Of a DNA stretch of 64,000 nucleotides, positions 1-13,600 are shown one piece after another; positions within the stretch are counted from its first letter, which is position 1, and every line of letters begins with the position of its first letter. A program made the position numbers and the translations under genes. Location of the stretch: NCBI GenBank assembly GCA_964035545.1, contig OZ037765.1:25742504-25806503 (forward strand), read 5' to 3'. Source of the DNA: Bugula neritina. Taxonomy: Eukaryota > Bryozoa > Gymnolaemata > Cheilostomatida > Bugulidae. The notes beneath the pieces were generated by a model, which did not search any database, was not told the DNA's origin, and worked only from the letters and a program-made list of their open reading frames with translations.

Positions 1-26
1 ATTTAATATGCTGTTGCATATTTTAG

Positions 27-3000
27 AGATTTACAAGGCAATAATATCACAATAGTGAGAAGAAATTATTTCACTGGTCTCTCCAAGTTGAAAAAACTGT
101 AAGTATTAAAAACTTATTTTAGAGACATTTTCATATGTAGACATTTCTTAACTTTTTATCGAAAAAGTCGCATTTTCATAACTGTAAATTGAAATTCATT
201 TGCAAATAGACTGCTGTCTATTGTAGTTTATAAATGAAGTATAATTACATGTTTCAGACAATTAGTGGATAACAACATTGAGGTGATAGAATCTGGTGCC
301 TTCGATGACCTGATTAGCCTACAAAATCTGTAAGTATCTCTTTTCTTTCCTTCTTTGAACTGATCGGAAAATCTTTCTGCATTCCAATATAATATTGCTG
401 CGAACCTGAATGGCTGTAAAGGAAACTAGTTGTAAACTAATAATAATAAAAGTGCCCTTGCCTCGCTGAAGTTATAATTGGCACCAGCACTTAAACCAAT
501 TTCTCAAACTACATATACAGCTAGTCAAAGAGTAGCTGTTAAAACCTCACAGATATTTTTTGCTCTTCTGGAAATGCTATAGGTTACGTATCAGGCAATT
601 TCCTAACAAAAATTAAATTCTTTCTATTGTTTAATACTCGTTTTAACTAATTTAAATATGAGGTAACTAAAACAGGTTTTTAATGTCCCTTATGCAAAAA
701 CTAGGCAGTTTCTTTCGCTGTCTACTTTTTTGAATATAGAAATGTAACTTACTACACTATGCAGCGGTATAGCAAGTGACCCTTAAAACTTTCCCCAAGC
801 TAATAGCAGATGCACTGATTTATTCAATCCCCTTTAGGCTAATATAAAAAACCTTGAACACTGTTAGTAATATATAGAAGCAACTTGTTCTATAGCTTAA
901 TCTTCTGTGCTAGCATGCAAACAATTAATTATTGTTGCTAATATTTATTAAGACCCCTTCACAAAGTTACTCTTCTGAGATTCTGATAGCATTATAGTGA
1001 CATTTGGCAAGCCATCTATATTCTAATGAGGAGTATTAGAATGCACGTACAACTAGTAACACGCAGCTCATATGGTAGACAGCAGAGCTGCCTTCTTTAG
1101 TGATGTCAGAATTCTGTTTGACTTTATTTAAGATGCAACAATGAATCAATTCATGATTGTTTTCAAGGCAAAATTTTCCTATCTCAAAATTATTATTATT
1201 CTTGGTGAAGGAGCAACACTTGATATTGCAAAGTAAATACTGCCAGTTAAGTAATTATTTTAGAGATGCATATAGTAAATACCATCATTATTCATACTAT
1301 GTGTAAGCAGCAAGTGCAAAAGGATTGTTACGTGAATTTGGTTATATAAAGTTCATACAGCGTCTAAAAACTTGGCTTCTTAACTCTTTTAAGCAAAATC
1401 TAATGTAAACAGTTGGGATGTCTCCTCAATTAATTTTGGTCTCTATTCAATTCTACACACCTGTATGGCCACGAAACTATAATCTCAGCTGTCACCACAT
1501 TTTCTCCATTGGTTTAGAGAGATCATTGTATGCTCAATATTGATCCTAATCTTAGCCACATCCTCTGAGCAGCAGTGAATAAGGCTGTTTGCATAAAAGC
1601 TCAGCATTGATAGGAAGTTGCTGAATTGCTGACCAGAACATGTTGACAATCTTCAATAATACTTTTTAAGTGTTTATTTAAGCTTGTACGTGTATTTATA
1701 TGTGAGTAGAAGACACCTTCTGTCTTGTATTGTTATCAATGTTGACTTCTATTTTCTAGGAGATTAAATAGAAACAAACTTGGAGGGCTCACCGACTTTT
1801 TGTTTGCCAACACACCACAGCTGACAAGATTGTAAGTATTGCAGCAGCCCCCCCACCCCCTCTCCCCCTCTCCCTCCATCAGATTATACAGAAAAGACAG
1901 GCTAAAGTGTTGAATGGTGTAAATATGCAAATAGCTAGTGTATTGGGAAAAGTGCTGCATTTGCATTCATGGCTTGTGCACTAAAAGCTATTTTAATAAA
2001 TTGTACTTCGCAGCATTAAATAATCATTATCTAGGCTTTTAGTGACTGAAAGGAAATGCTAAACTGTATATAAACTCTTTATCCAAGTAGATCTAAATTA
2101 AATTTATGCATTTCAGCATTTCCAGTTGTGCATGAAGTGCTAAACTCTAAAGAATATAATATGTTGTGTAACGTGGTACATGATTTATCAGGCTATAGCA
2201 TATTCATATGTCATCAGTAATATTGTGTGCAGTGTGCATAACTCAGGCTGATAAAATGCAATCAAAAAGACTGTAAAACAGTTCAGCAGGTAAAAACTCA
2301 ACTAACACATACAGCAATGCTTGAGAGATGGCTGAATGTCAGAAAAATTTAGAATAATCATCATACCTTAAACACTAGCATCTGCTACACCTAGGCAAAT
2401 ATTGGATAGCAGTAGTAGATCTATACTAAGTGTAAAATCTACAGCGAATGTGAAATGTCAAATCTGTTACATTGGCAGGTGCATGCATTGTTATGTTATG
2501 TGCAATGCAAGTTGCTATATTTAAACAATGCTGACTAAAGGAGGCCTAAACAGCTATTTTGTGTGTCTAAGGTTTTACACATATTAGACAAATAAAGGCT
2601 TAACACTTAAGCACAAGAGCAAGCTAGATATGTGAGCTCCATACTGTGACTTCTGTGAATAAGATGCCATTGTCTCTTTTGTTCCCAATTCTTGAAACTG
2701 TTTATTAATAAACTAACTTAGAAACATTCTGCAAAGATGCCAGTCTCTATTGTGCGATCTAAAAAGAAATAAGCCTTCAAGTAAATCATCTTTCAGAAAA
2801 GCAATTATTGGTTGTGAGCCAGCTTGGTTATGAATGAAATTCAGGATGACACTTTTATGTCAATTTTTCTTTAGTTTATTAATTTTTTTATTGCCTTTCT
2901 GTAGAAATCTATAACATAAAAATACTTTATAGATTATGTGAAATTTTGAATAAAGTTATTGACAGAATTTTAGTCATTTTATAAACGGAACCTACTCATG

Positions 3001-4693
3001 AGATATAGCTGAAACTTAAATTGACTTTTGTTTATTTTGTTGTGCAGAGATGTGAGTAGCAACAGAGTGCATTCTCTCCGGGCCTTCACATTGCAGGGAC
3101 TGAGCAAGTTAGCTGAACTGTAAGTTTGAGTTATGAGTTAGTAGCTCAAAGCAATTATATACATAATACATTATACCTGCTTTAAACTGCAACTTATCTA
3201 CAGACATTCTTGTGCACTCTATTTGCTTTATTACTACACTTCTGCATGTCGTGTTAGCCATGATTTATGAAGAATATTACACAATTTAACTACTTTTTCA
3301 CAAAACAGAGGCCAGCTGATAGGACATTTAAGAAACCGATTAGCTAGGATTTAGAGTCTTATACTTTATCACTGTAAATAGTAAAAAATCGTTAGCAGTG
3401 AAAATGCACACCATTGTTTAGCTCTCAAAAATAGAATATGCATTAAACACAGTTTATACTGATATCATAGCCTATATTGATTGTTATTTGCAGACAACTA
3501 GAAGCATTATTTTACAGTAAATTACTTATAATGAGAATGGAAAAACAATAACTGGACCAATTAATTAGTCCCCATTTATTATTATTGCTTCATTTGAATG
3601 CCAACTTCACTAACAATTAAAGTATCTGGATACAATAACATTATAGCATATTTGTTATAATTATACTAATGTGTTAAGAAAATATTTTATATTTTATTTG
3701 TACAAGAGGTAATGCTATATAACTACATTATAAACAAGAAGATAAAAGCTAACAATAGGATGTGAAAAGGATTAATTAATTTCCATAAATGCCTACGCAA
3801 TATTAGCCAGGTGTGGATAGGTAGGCTGAGTAGTAACTATGTGGCTCTAAAGTCAACTGCTTGAGGTCTGTTTGAAGTAGAAAGTGTTTCTATTTCTCAT
3901 TTAAAATGTATTTTAGCAACTTGGACCACAACCATCTTTCTTGTGTAGAGACTGGGGTGTTGGGAGATGCCCCAAAGTTAGAAATAATTTCTTTGAATGG
4001 AAACAACTTAACCACAATGCCAGCTGATATGTTTGATAGCATTCGCAATTTAAGGATCTTAAGACTATCGGATAATTTCTTGAATTGTGATTGCAACTTG
4101 GCCTGGCTTGCTAAATATCTGAAGGTATTTTGTCAAACTATACATTGCTCAAATCAGCAAATTTTTGACTAGCACTTTGCAACTTTGTGCTAGAGTCTTA
4201 AAGTATGAGCAATATTTCATACATTTATGGTTCATATAGTTGTCTTATTAGCTATATCATAAAATATATTTATTGTTGGATCAAAAGGCAATGGCCATTT
4301 GAATAATGTTATATTACCCATATCACGTCAACTGTCTTGCTATGTGCTAGAGTTGCAAGTTGAAATGTTCCAGTTATTTGAAACCTCTCTGTTTTGCTAT
4401 ACAGGTATGCTCTAAATCGACTGTATGTAAATTTGACCAGCTCAATAGCTGATTGGAGGTGATTTGGTCAATAAAAGATTTCAACTTGTAAACTGCCAGT
4501 TTATATATTTGCTAGAAAACATATTGATGCAAATTTTCATAATTTACTTTAGAGGCTGGACAAATGACAAGTGAATATTTTATTACATTTTAGTTAAACA
4601 AGAGACTGGCAAGGTTTACCAAATGCTACAGTCCCTCAAACTTGCATGAGAAAGTTATGATAAATCTAGAGCAGAACCAGTTCAGATGCCCAG
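27..4693 (+). CDS. slit: Slit D1 block: LRRs and LRRCT1
   Basis: Four consecutive 72-bp exons each encode one 24-residue LRR (LxxNxI pattern, for example ITIVRRNYFTGLSKL in the first) with phase-2 introns. The fifth exon (3917-4124) holds two more LRRs and the start of the C-terminal cap (NCDCNLAWLAKYLK). The next exon (4594-4693) finishes the cap with the Cys of TKCYSPSNL and the closing FRCP. In known Slits D1 contributes to dimerisation and heparan-sulfate contacts only weakly; Robo binding maps to D2. Introns in this block hold only AT-rich sequence that I could not assign, the longest being 1832-3047. Confidence 0.95.
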
Positions 4694-7600
4694 GTGAAAT
4701 ACTCTCTTACATATTATTATTCAGTGTTGCAGGTCTTTCCATGCTCATTGGTCATTGCTATGACAACTTGAAGTTTTTGCTTGTTGATAAAAAATATTTA
4801 AAATAGTCCAGGCTTAGGTATAGTATAATTCACTCATAAATTATCACCTCACGAGATGCTTCACAAATCTGTTAAAAGTGAAGAAGATAGATTTTGTGCA
4901 TTGACTAGTTCAGAATTAATAGCTACTGCGGGTGATATTCACACTTTATCAAGTAACCGTCATGATGTTTAATAATATATGTAAGTATTTGACAAGAGAA
5001 ATAATGCTCATCCCGTTCTATTGAAACTTCATATTATGACTGACAAATACAATGCGATAATTGAGCTAATGCCCTCCGATATACCTGGTTATTTGGATGA
5101 TTATATATTATAAAGTTAGACTACTACTGCAGACTAATGGGCTAGTAGTCACTAGTCATTAGATGTTCAAAGAACACATGCACAACTAATGATTTCTCTA
5201 AACCCAGATATCTTTAATGTAAGAATTTTTGCTCAGTGCAAGATGTACTACAGCAAGTTAATTCAAATAGCTTTTCAGCGAAAAGTTCAAACCAAACTAC
5301 ATTACAATGAAGTCATAACAAAGATTTCATTTTATCATTTTTATTTGAAGTTTCTTAATACAAAATGTTTTTACTCAGCAAAAAATGTATTTTACCAATA
5401 TGATTTATAGAACGTAATAATATAAAGCTTTATATTGTTTCAATTGCAATTTAATTGAATTTGAATATATGATGTGACATGTTGTACATGTGAAAAGCTT
5501 CTCTTCTTTATTGGCAACTGAATTGTTATATTTATTGCACATAAAATAAGTTGGCCACCTCACAGGGGGCAGGTGTTGTGAACTTTTTGCTCTTCAAGTT
5601 GAAAGTGCCTAGTAATTGATACAGAGGAAATATCATGTAATAGTTGACAACACAGTTGTAAAGTAAACCAAAATGCATGACAATATAAACCATAAAAGGA
5701 TAATACACTTATTCCATACACCTATTTAGAAACTTACAATAATGGTGTAATTATAAAACGTTGCATGATGTTCTAAGCTCAAGATGCAAAATGAAATTGA
5801 TGAATGACCACACAGTATTCAAAAGCCTAATGTACAGTGAATTAGCCAACAGATTTTGATATTGCAGAGATATAAATAGGTCATGCTAAAATCTCTTCCA
5901 AATCTTTGCTATACTGTGCATTGTCAAATTTATGATTTGCTACAAATTTCAATAAAATTAATATAATAACTATTATAAAGACATTCTGAATACATTACAG
6001 AATAAATTGCTAAAAATAGTATGCTATATATCATAATAATTGTCCGAGCTTTATCCTGATCAATGATTAATGAGATAGAGAGAATTGTTTTACCTAATCT
6101 ATGTTATCATTCTTTCTCTGCCTGTATTCTTAGTTTTTCGCTTCAACTCATTTAAAACATTCTACTTATACAAGCTGCATAGCATTAGCTGTACTATATG
6201 TAATGTATACATAATTTACGCATGCATGCGGTTCAATGGTTTATGTATTTGCAATACCTAGATGGGGAGTTACGCACAGAACCAGTGAAGTGCCAACTAG
6301 CAGCCCAGACATCTGTGTGCCCTGTTAAATGCGACTGCTCAACACCAGGAGTGGTTAACTGTAGAAATGCCGGACTTGTGTCTATCCCTGAGCAAATTCC
6401 TTCTACTGCTAAAGAATTGTAAGTTCAAAATTGCTCAATAAAAATCTCTGAAAAGTATGAAAAGAGGACTACCGTAGATTGTTTTTTTAATAACCTCTCA
6501 GCTGTTGTGATAAGTGTTGATGTAGGCTGGGAGGAATAAATATGAATGACTATGGGTTTTATACTAGAGGTCATGGACAAAGTGTATTAGAATCTGAGTG
6601 ATCGCTCTTGACATCTAAACATAACATTATGATAAGTGAAGTTATGCTATATTCAGTATTATTTATTAAACTCATTTCATAACATGCTATAAAGTTCTGC
6701 AAACAAAAAGCCAGCATACGCTATAAAAATAGTATCCCTTCATTGGATTAAAATGCAACAAAATAAAACAACTACTTATACTATGTTGTAGGCGGTTGGA
6801 TCAAAACTATTTGACTTCTATACCAGATGAGATTTTTGCCAAGTTGACCAGTTTGGAGACACTGTAAGTCATTGTTTCACTGTGTACCAATTATCACGTA
6901 TTCACTATACATTCTTATCAAAATTCATGACTAAGCATCGCAGCTTGTAAAGACAAATTGCTTCATGGCATGGACAGTCTTGTGTTATTAAATAAATTAT
7001 CAAGTGCTGCAAATGTTTGTGGCAGGACATTATAGACTACTAAAGAGTGGCACCAGCCACTTCCCCATATATTTACAAACAATGTTGTTACAGGTGACCA
7101 TATTTTACTACAATATTATCAAAAGCATCAGGTTTTCCTACTTGAACTAGCCCGACATCAATAAAATATAGCAACAGATTAAAACTACATATTTACCATG
7201 ATGTTTAAAATATAGAAGTTTACATCCAGTTGAACAAAGTATTTCAACTCTTATTAGATTAGTGTAGGACAAATTTGTTTAAGAGAAGCTAGTCGAGTTT
7301 GAATTAATAAGTAAACAAAGGAAACAATGCAGGTGTAGACAGGAATGAAACATGTAGGCAGTGTAAAAACATTGATACTTTTATCAAATGCCACCTATGA
7401 ACAATCATTACATTGAATCAAGACCGTAGTCGCCTTGATGCCATGCTTCAATTACGCAATGTTTCCACCTGCTGCCTCTTAAAACACACATTTAGAACTT
7501 ATTGTAGAATATGTAAATATTTTTTAAAGTAGTTGTGCATTGCGTAATGCACGTACATTCCTTTGCTTAACAACCTCAACTGGTGTCACTGCTGGGGCAT

Positions 7601-10600
7601 AGCCCAAAGTATACTATACTGATCATTTTATAGTAATAGTCTTGACTGATAGGTCAATGTTAATTGAAGAAAATCAATAAGATAAAAAGCTAGCACAGAT
7701 TCTTTCACTTGGTACACGACGTGCAGGAATATTATAAATACGTGGTACCAAACAAGCTCTTAAAGAACACGGCTGATCCTCCAGTCATACTGTAGCCTAA
7801 CCTCCAAAACTTGTGACACTTTGCTTTCTGTTCATACTTGTGGAACTGCTAGTTTACAAGGCTGGCGGGCAGCTCCGCTATTGCAATAAGATTTTATGCT
7901 ACAAGTAGAAAAATTTATCCTATCTAAATAAATTTGTGCATGATTTTGTTTGCTAGTCTGGCACATTTGATAGCAAGCATGGCCATGTTTGATGATGCAA
8001 CTCCCTGATCTATTGTATGAATAAGTGTCAAAGTTGTTTGCAAAGTATTTTGGGGATAGTCAAGCGCAGCTGTTGCTGCAACTACTAGATCTTTAGTTTA
8101 CCATTTTATTTTCTTCCAAAGCAGTAAATTATTCAAAGCACACAGAATGTCACATAAGACAGTATTCCAATTGCGACTCTTTGTTGGACGTTCTTTTACT
8201 AACGTTTCTATGAAAGAACTAATTTTATTTTAATACATACATATGAAACTTGTTTTAGTTTATTTCTATGTGAGCGGTCAAATTAGCAGAACAAAAAACT
8301 CAATCAGTGTTTCTATAACAAAAATTTTGTTATGGTGAGCTGTTACTTTAGCCGAAAGCTATGTTGGAATACTATTTCAATTTTTACATCCACGTAGAGT
8401 ATCAACAAGCTCTACTAAATCTGTGCTCTATCTCTAATATGTTGCAGTGATCTAAGTAACAACAGAATATCGGATGTCAAGGCTGGTGCATTTAATGGAC
8501 TGGCTAGCTTACGGAAGCTGTAAGTTTTTGTATTATGTTTGCTTGTGGTGCATACTCCAACAAAGTAATGTTGGAGAGCAGAGCTAGTACAACTATACAC
8601 CATGCTAAGAGCATTATCGGCTTTATCTTGAAATTGCTGGTGCTAGGTTTCCTGTCTATATACAATGTTATGCTTATGATATGTTATGATATATGCAGTG
8701 AGGTGTAAATTAAAAACTTCTAGTATAGCACGATTTTACTAGATGAAACAACTTCTCCACCTCAAAGCGAGTCTCTGGGGTAAAGTTATCACTGTTAGAT
8801 TGTAGGATATCACACTGGTGCATGCACTAACCATGACTCTAAAAATGCTTTTAATTTGAAAATTATACGATGATTAGAACTAGATAAACTTAGATAAAAT
8901 TTACTCAATTCTATTGTTCGGTGTGTCACAAATTACTTTTGGGACTACTTGTAACTGATAATTAAGCATTGGGTAATGCTATTTACATATCACACATTAA
9001 ACATTCATTTATTACATTTGAAAGTAACCTTTCAAGGTTTGTTATTATGTGAATAATGTTTTTGTAGAATTTTGTACGAAAATGAGATATCGGAGCTTCC
9101 AGAAGGATTGTTCTCAGGTTTATCCTCCCTGCAAATGTTGTAAGTATATGCAAGTCTACCATTGCTCCTAGTAATTATTTTTTATATTTGTTGGCCAATC
9201 AGATCTTCGAGAAAATTTATACTACATATCATTTAGGTAAGAGTTTTAAAGTATCTCCAAGCAAAAGTACTTTTTGCCAAATAAGATGTGCAAATTAGTT
9301 TGTGTTAAGTATCCTGATTCCCACAAATAATGCATTTCTGTCGATTATACAAAAGCTTTTTTTAATTACTTTTTCCCAGCCTTTACTGAAGGTTTTTTGC
9401 AGAAGCAGTAAAATTGAGAAATTGTATTAATTTGCAATCATTATGCTTGGAATAAACTATGGGTAGCTTCAAAAACTCAAATGGGTAAAAAGTACATTTT
9501 TACTTTGTATACTCTTTTATTTACAACATTTTTCTGGAAAGCATTCAGAATATGCATCTCAATAATTAGAAAGGTGTGATCCATGGGAAACAGGATGCTT
9601 GCATGCCGCATTTACAGGCTGCATCTGTAGGGCATTGATAAGCACACGATCAGAAATATTTTTGAGTTCAAAGGATTGTATAGTGATCTATAGATGCTCT
9701 GTATCTATAACAGATCTCAGTTATGACTGTAATAGGCTGCCGCTGATGAGCTCACCGCTTCTGCTCCACATCTGTGACTCACTGTTTCAGTAACAAATTT
9801 TAACAAATTGTTTTCTCTTTTATTTTATAAGTGCAGCAAATGTTTCCTTTTACAGGTGTAATTACAAAAATAATCAGTTTACTGAACATACCATATTTTG
9901 CTCATTAATTATTCATGTGTTTCGAGTGTATTTCCCACGTTAACTACAAAACTGCAAAGTTCTGCTATTTGAATCTTGATTGTGCTAATAATGTGTAATG
10001 CTTTTTCACAAACACAATAACCTTCAGTGATTTAACTAGATGATTTTGTATTGTAGACTACTGAATGCGAATGAAATATCTTGTCTCAGGGCAGACAGCT
10101 TTGAAGGCCTTTCTCAACTGCACCTATTGTAAGTCATGCAACCATTGTTTGTTTATGTTTAAAATTCTGTATAGTGGCTAACATATAATGCAATGTAGCT
10201 AATAGCCACCAATGTTAATGCTGAGAGAACATGAGTCATTCTTGGCTGGTTTTAGTCTTCCTTTGGTTCAATGAGTTGCATGTAAACATTTACAATAGAA
10301 ATTAACCAATTCCTTCACAGCAAATTAGGACAATAATTATTTTGTGTACAAAATTGTGTAACCTAATAAAGCAATGACAAACCCAAAGGGCCTAAACATT
10401 CAATTGAGCTTCCGATGCCTAATTTTGATAGCTATCAGCACCTCTTGGCCTCCCTATGTAGGGCTTGTACATTGTTGGTGCTCTTCACCTAGGGGTAGTA
10501 GGTCATTCCTTTGTACTATGGTCAATATAATTCAGCTCTCCAGTGCCTCGTTGCTGCCAATCCAAGTCACAAACCGCTGATGAACCTACTGTTTGTTTAT

Positions 10601-13600
10601 TTGCAGGTCACTGTTTGACAATAAGATCAAGACTATTATAAATGGAACTTTTCAACCCTTGACTAAACTCCAAACCTTGTAAGTTCTCCAACACTTAGTA
10701 AAAACAACTTGAATGTCAAGTAGCAGCACTTGGCTGTTTTTGTATTCAGACTTGAGTCTCGCACATCGTGTTAGTAATAAGCTGATAACAAACATGAATT
10801 TCTTTTCTTTTCCGAGTGCATTCGGAAGCCAGAATAATTCTCTTCTTGAGATAGAATAAACTTTAGAACTTGTGTTAATGAAAACACCTATTTGCTAATT
10901 GTTATATGCAAGGCACTATAAATGCTTGCACTATAAATGGTATAAAGTATGTTGCATTTAGTTATACATGTTACTATATGCATCCTTTTGCTCTACAATA
11001 ACACATGAATGTGTTTGTATTACAGGCATTTAGCAAGCAACCCTTTCCAGTGTGATTGTCACCTGATATGGATTGCTGATTATCTAGCAAAGCATCCTGT
11101 AGAGACGAGTGGGGCAAGGTGCGTCACCCCAACCTCGTTGAAGAGAAGAGAGTTAGTGAGTCTGAAGTCAGAAAGTGGCACGTGTTGGGGTGTTGGTTCA
11201 CCTGCTGCCGATGCATTGCTTGCTGCCTGTGAGCTCAACACCATATGCCCTTCGATGTGTGTCTGTCAGGGTATGTATATACCTTTGATTAACTAATATG
11301 TGCAATTAACTCTTTCTGGATATGTATTGTAATATGTGCAACATTCCAAGTGATTATTGTATAAGTTACTGAATAAGAGAATTCAGAATATGCAACTAAC
11401 ACATGCCAAGTAACGGAGCATTTGATCTCCTGTTTAGTAAAACTATTGTTGTGGTGACAGCCTGACAAGTGACAATTCTAGCAGTTTCCTATATATTAAT
11501 GACTATAACACAGAATTTTGATGAAACCCATGAATATTACACATATAAACATTAAACAAAACTTATGTTTAATAACTATACACAAGTTTGTTGATGCACA
11601 CGTAGGCACCGTAGTAGACTGCTCATCTCTGAGTCTCACACAGATACCAACCGACTTACCACTGCTTACTACTGCGCTCAACCTCAGCAACAATCTACTC
11701 ACTGAAATCCCTCACCAGGCCTTCAACCATCTTTCCCATTTACAAAAGCTAGACCTGTCTCACAACAAAATAGTCAAGATTGAAGCTAATGCTTTCTATG
11801 AGAATGGAAAACTTCAAGAACTGTAAGCTAACACTTTAATTTGCAACTCAGGTGCCTAGGCCTATTAATTTAGCCAATTAGTTTAACAAATACAGTACTT
11901 GATTTAAAATCTTTAATTTAAGTCAAAAGAAATGCACTTCATAGGCCTAACTATTAATTTTTGGGCCTGTTTTGAAGTTTTCACAATTTATCATACTGGT
12001 GTAACACAATGAAGCACATTTCTTGATTTAACAATATCGGGCCATCAACTTATAATTTCAATATCCTGTTGAACCGTTAAACTATTTATTACAGATGATT
12101 GCAAAGAGACAGCTTTAGCTTCATATTAATTATAATATACAGTTTAATATAACAACAATTGTTCTTGCAGTCAGCTTTCAAATAATTTATTGGAAAAGAT
12201 AAAGGCACAGACATTCAATGGATTGAAGGGCTTAAGGACACTGTAAGATATTAATTTCATTTACACATAAATTAACTGCATGTATACATTCTGCATTTAC
12301 TACTTTATTTGAAATACTATCTTCTCACCTTTTTCAATGATGGGTTTTTGAATTATGCGACACGAGGTTAGTTTTGGTTAGTGAAAGCTTTGAAACTCTT
12401 TTACAATTTTTACCACAAAAAGAAGATTAATTTTGTATCAACAGCAATTAGCAATGCATTGGCTTGACCCTCTATGTAAATATGTTTGAATAGAAAATAC
12501 ATTTGCAAAGTCTTTGATTAATAACTATTTATTGTTATCGTTTACTTTTTAGAATGTTGAGAGACAATCAACTTAGATGTGTTGACAATTCTACATTTAC
12601 TAACATGCCTGATTTGAGGCTGTTGTAAGTATCCAATTGTGAATATTTATATTAGAATAGTCCAAACATGTCATAATACTCCTCAGTAGCTTCTTATGCT
12701 GTAAAGAAATGGTAAAAATCTCAACAGGTCATACAAATTTAAAGCTTGAATTTACCTATGTTCAAATTTTAGTAGTTTTACTATGCTGTGAATTACAATA
12801 ACTTGCAGGAAAATTATTGATAGATTGTTTATTCGTACATATGATACATGCTATCATCAAAGGTACACAAATAATATGACAAACTGAATATTACATACTT
12901 CTTTGTTACAATGTTTAAATGCTTGGTCACATCTAGATAAAACTATTTACTTTCGTCAAACTTATTGACCTTTCATATTTTTATTATCTTTGCTTTACAG
13001 ATAATTACTCTTTTGCTTCGCCAAACTAGTTTTGAATCATTCATGTAGTCAGTTATTACTGTCTCAGTACTAAGTACATAATGCAGTGATGACTCCAGCT
13101 TTTGATATTATCAAGTGCTAAAATAATTTCAAAGTTTAATAAATTCTTAGGTATACAAGCTTCATCTAAACTACCACCAGTCCTTGTGTACTATGTGGCA
13201 GTGCTAGGAATGGAGAATTAGTGTACCTTTTGTATCAGTGTTTTGGTATTTGTTTTTGGTATCTTCAGTATTGGTTTTGGTTTCATGACAGTTGGCGTCA
13301 GATTGGTTATTTTTTTACACACATTAAATTATTAGATTTGAGTACTATATATGACACATAGTCTTGAAGCTTCTTCAGGTGTTGAGTCAATATATTTAAT
13401 CATGAGTCGTGTTGAGTACCTAAAACAACAAGATTATTGAAAACGCAGCACTGAAAAATTAGTGAGAACAAAATCAAGATGTTAAAAGTTTGGCAGCCAC
13501 CTTATTTGGGCACCTTTGATATTTCTAGCATGATTTCAGCATTAATCTGTGGTTTCCTTCTGTTAATACACTAATTTTGGTAGAAGGGGGACAGTTTAGA

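Noticed and set aside
9735-9770. CTGATGA words at 9742, 10577, 26312, 30316 and 58049
   Set aside because: No GAAA and GTC at suitable spacing and no stem I complement, so these are not hammerheads.
10374-10580. 68-codon open frame in a Slit intron with higher GC
   Set aside because: No domain, no splice sites and no frame link to Slit exons. It may be an old repeat fragment, but I could not identify it.
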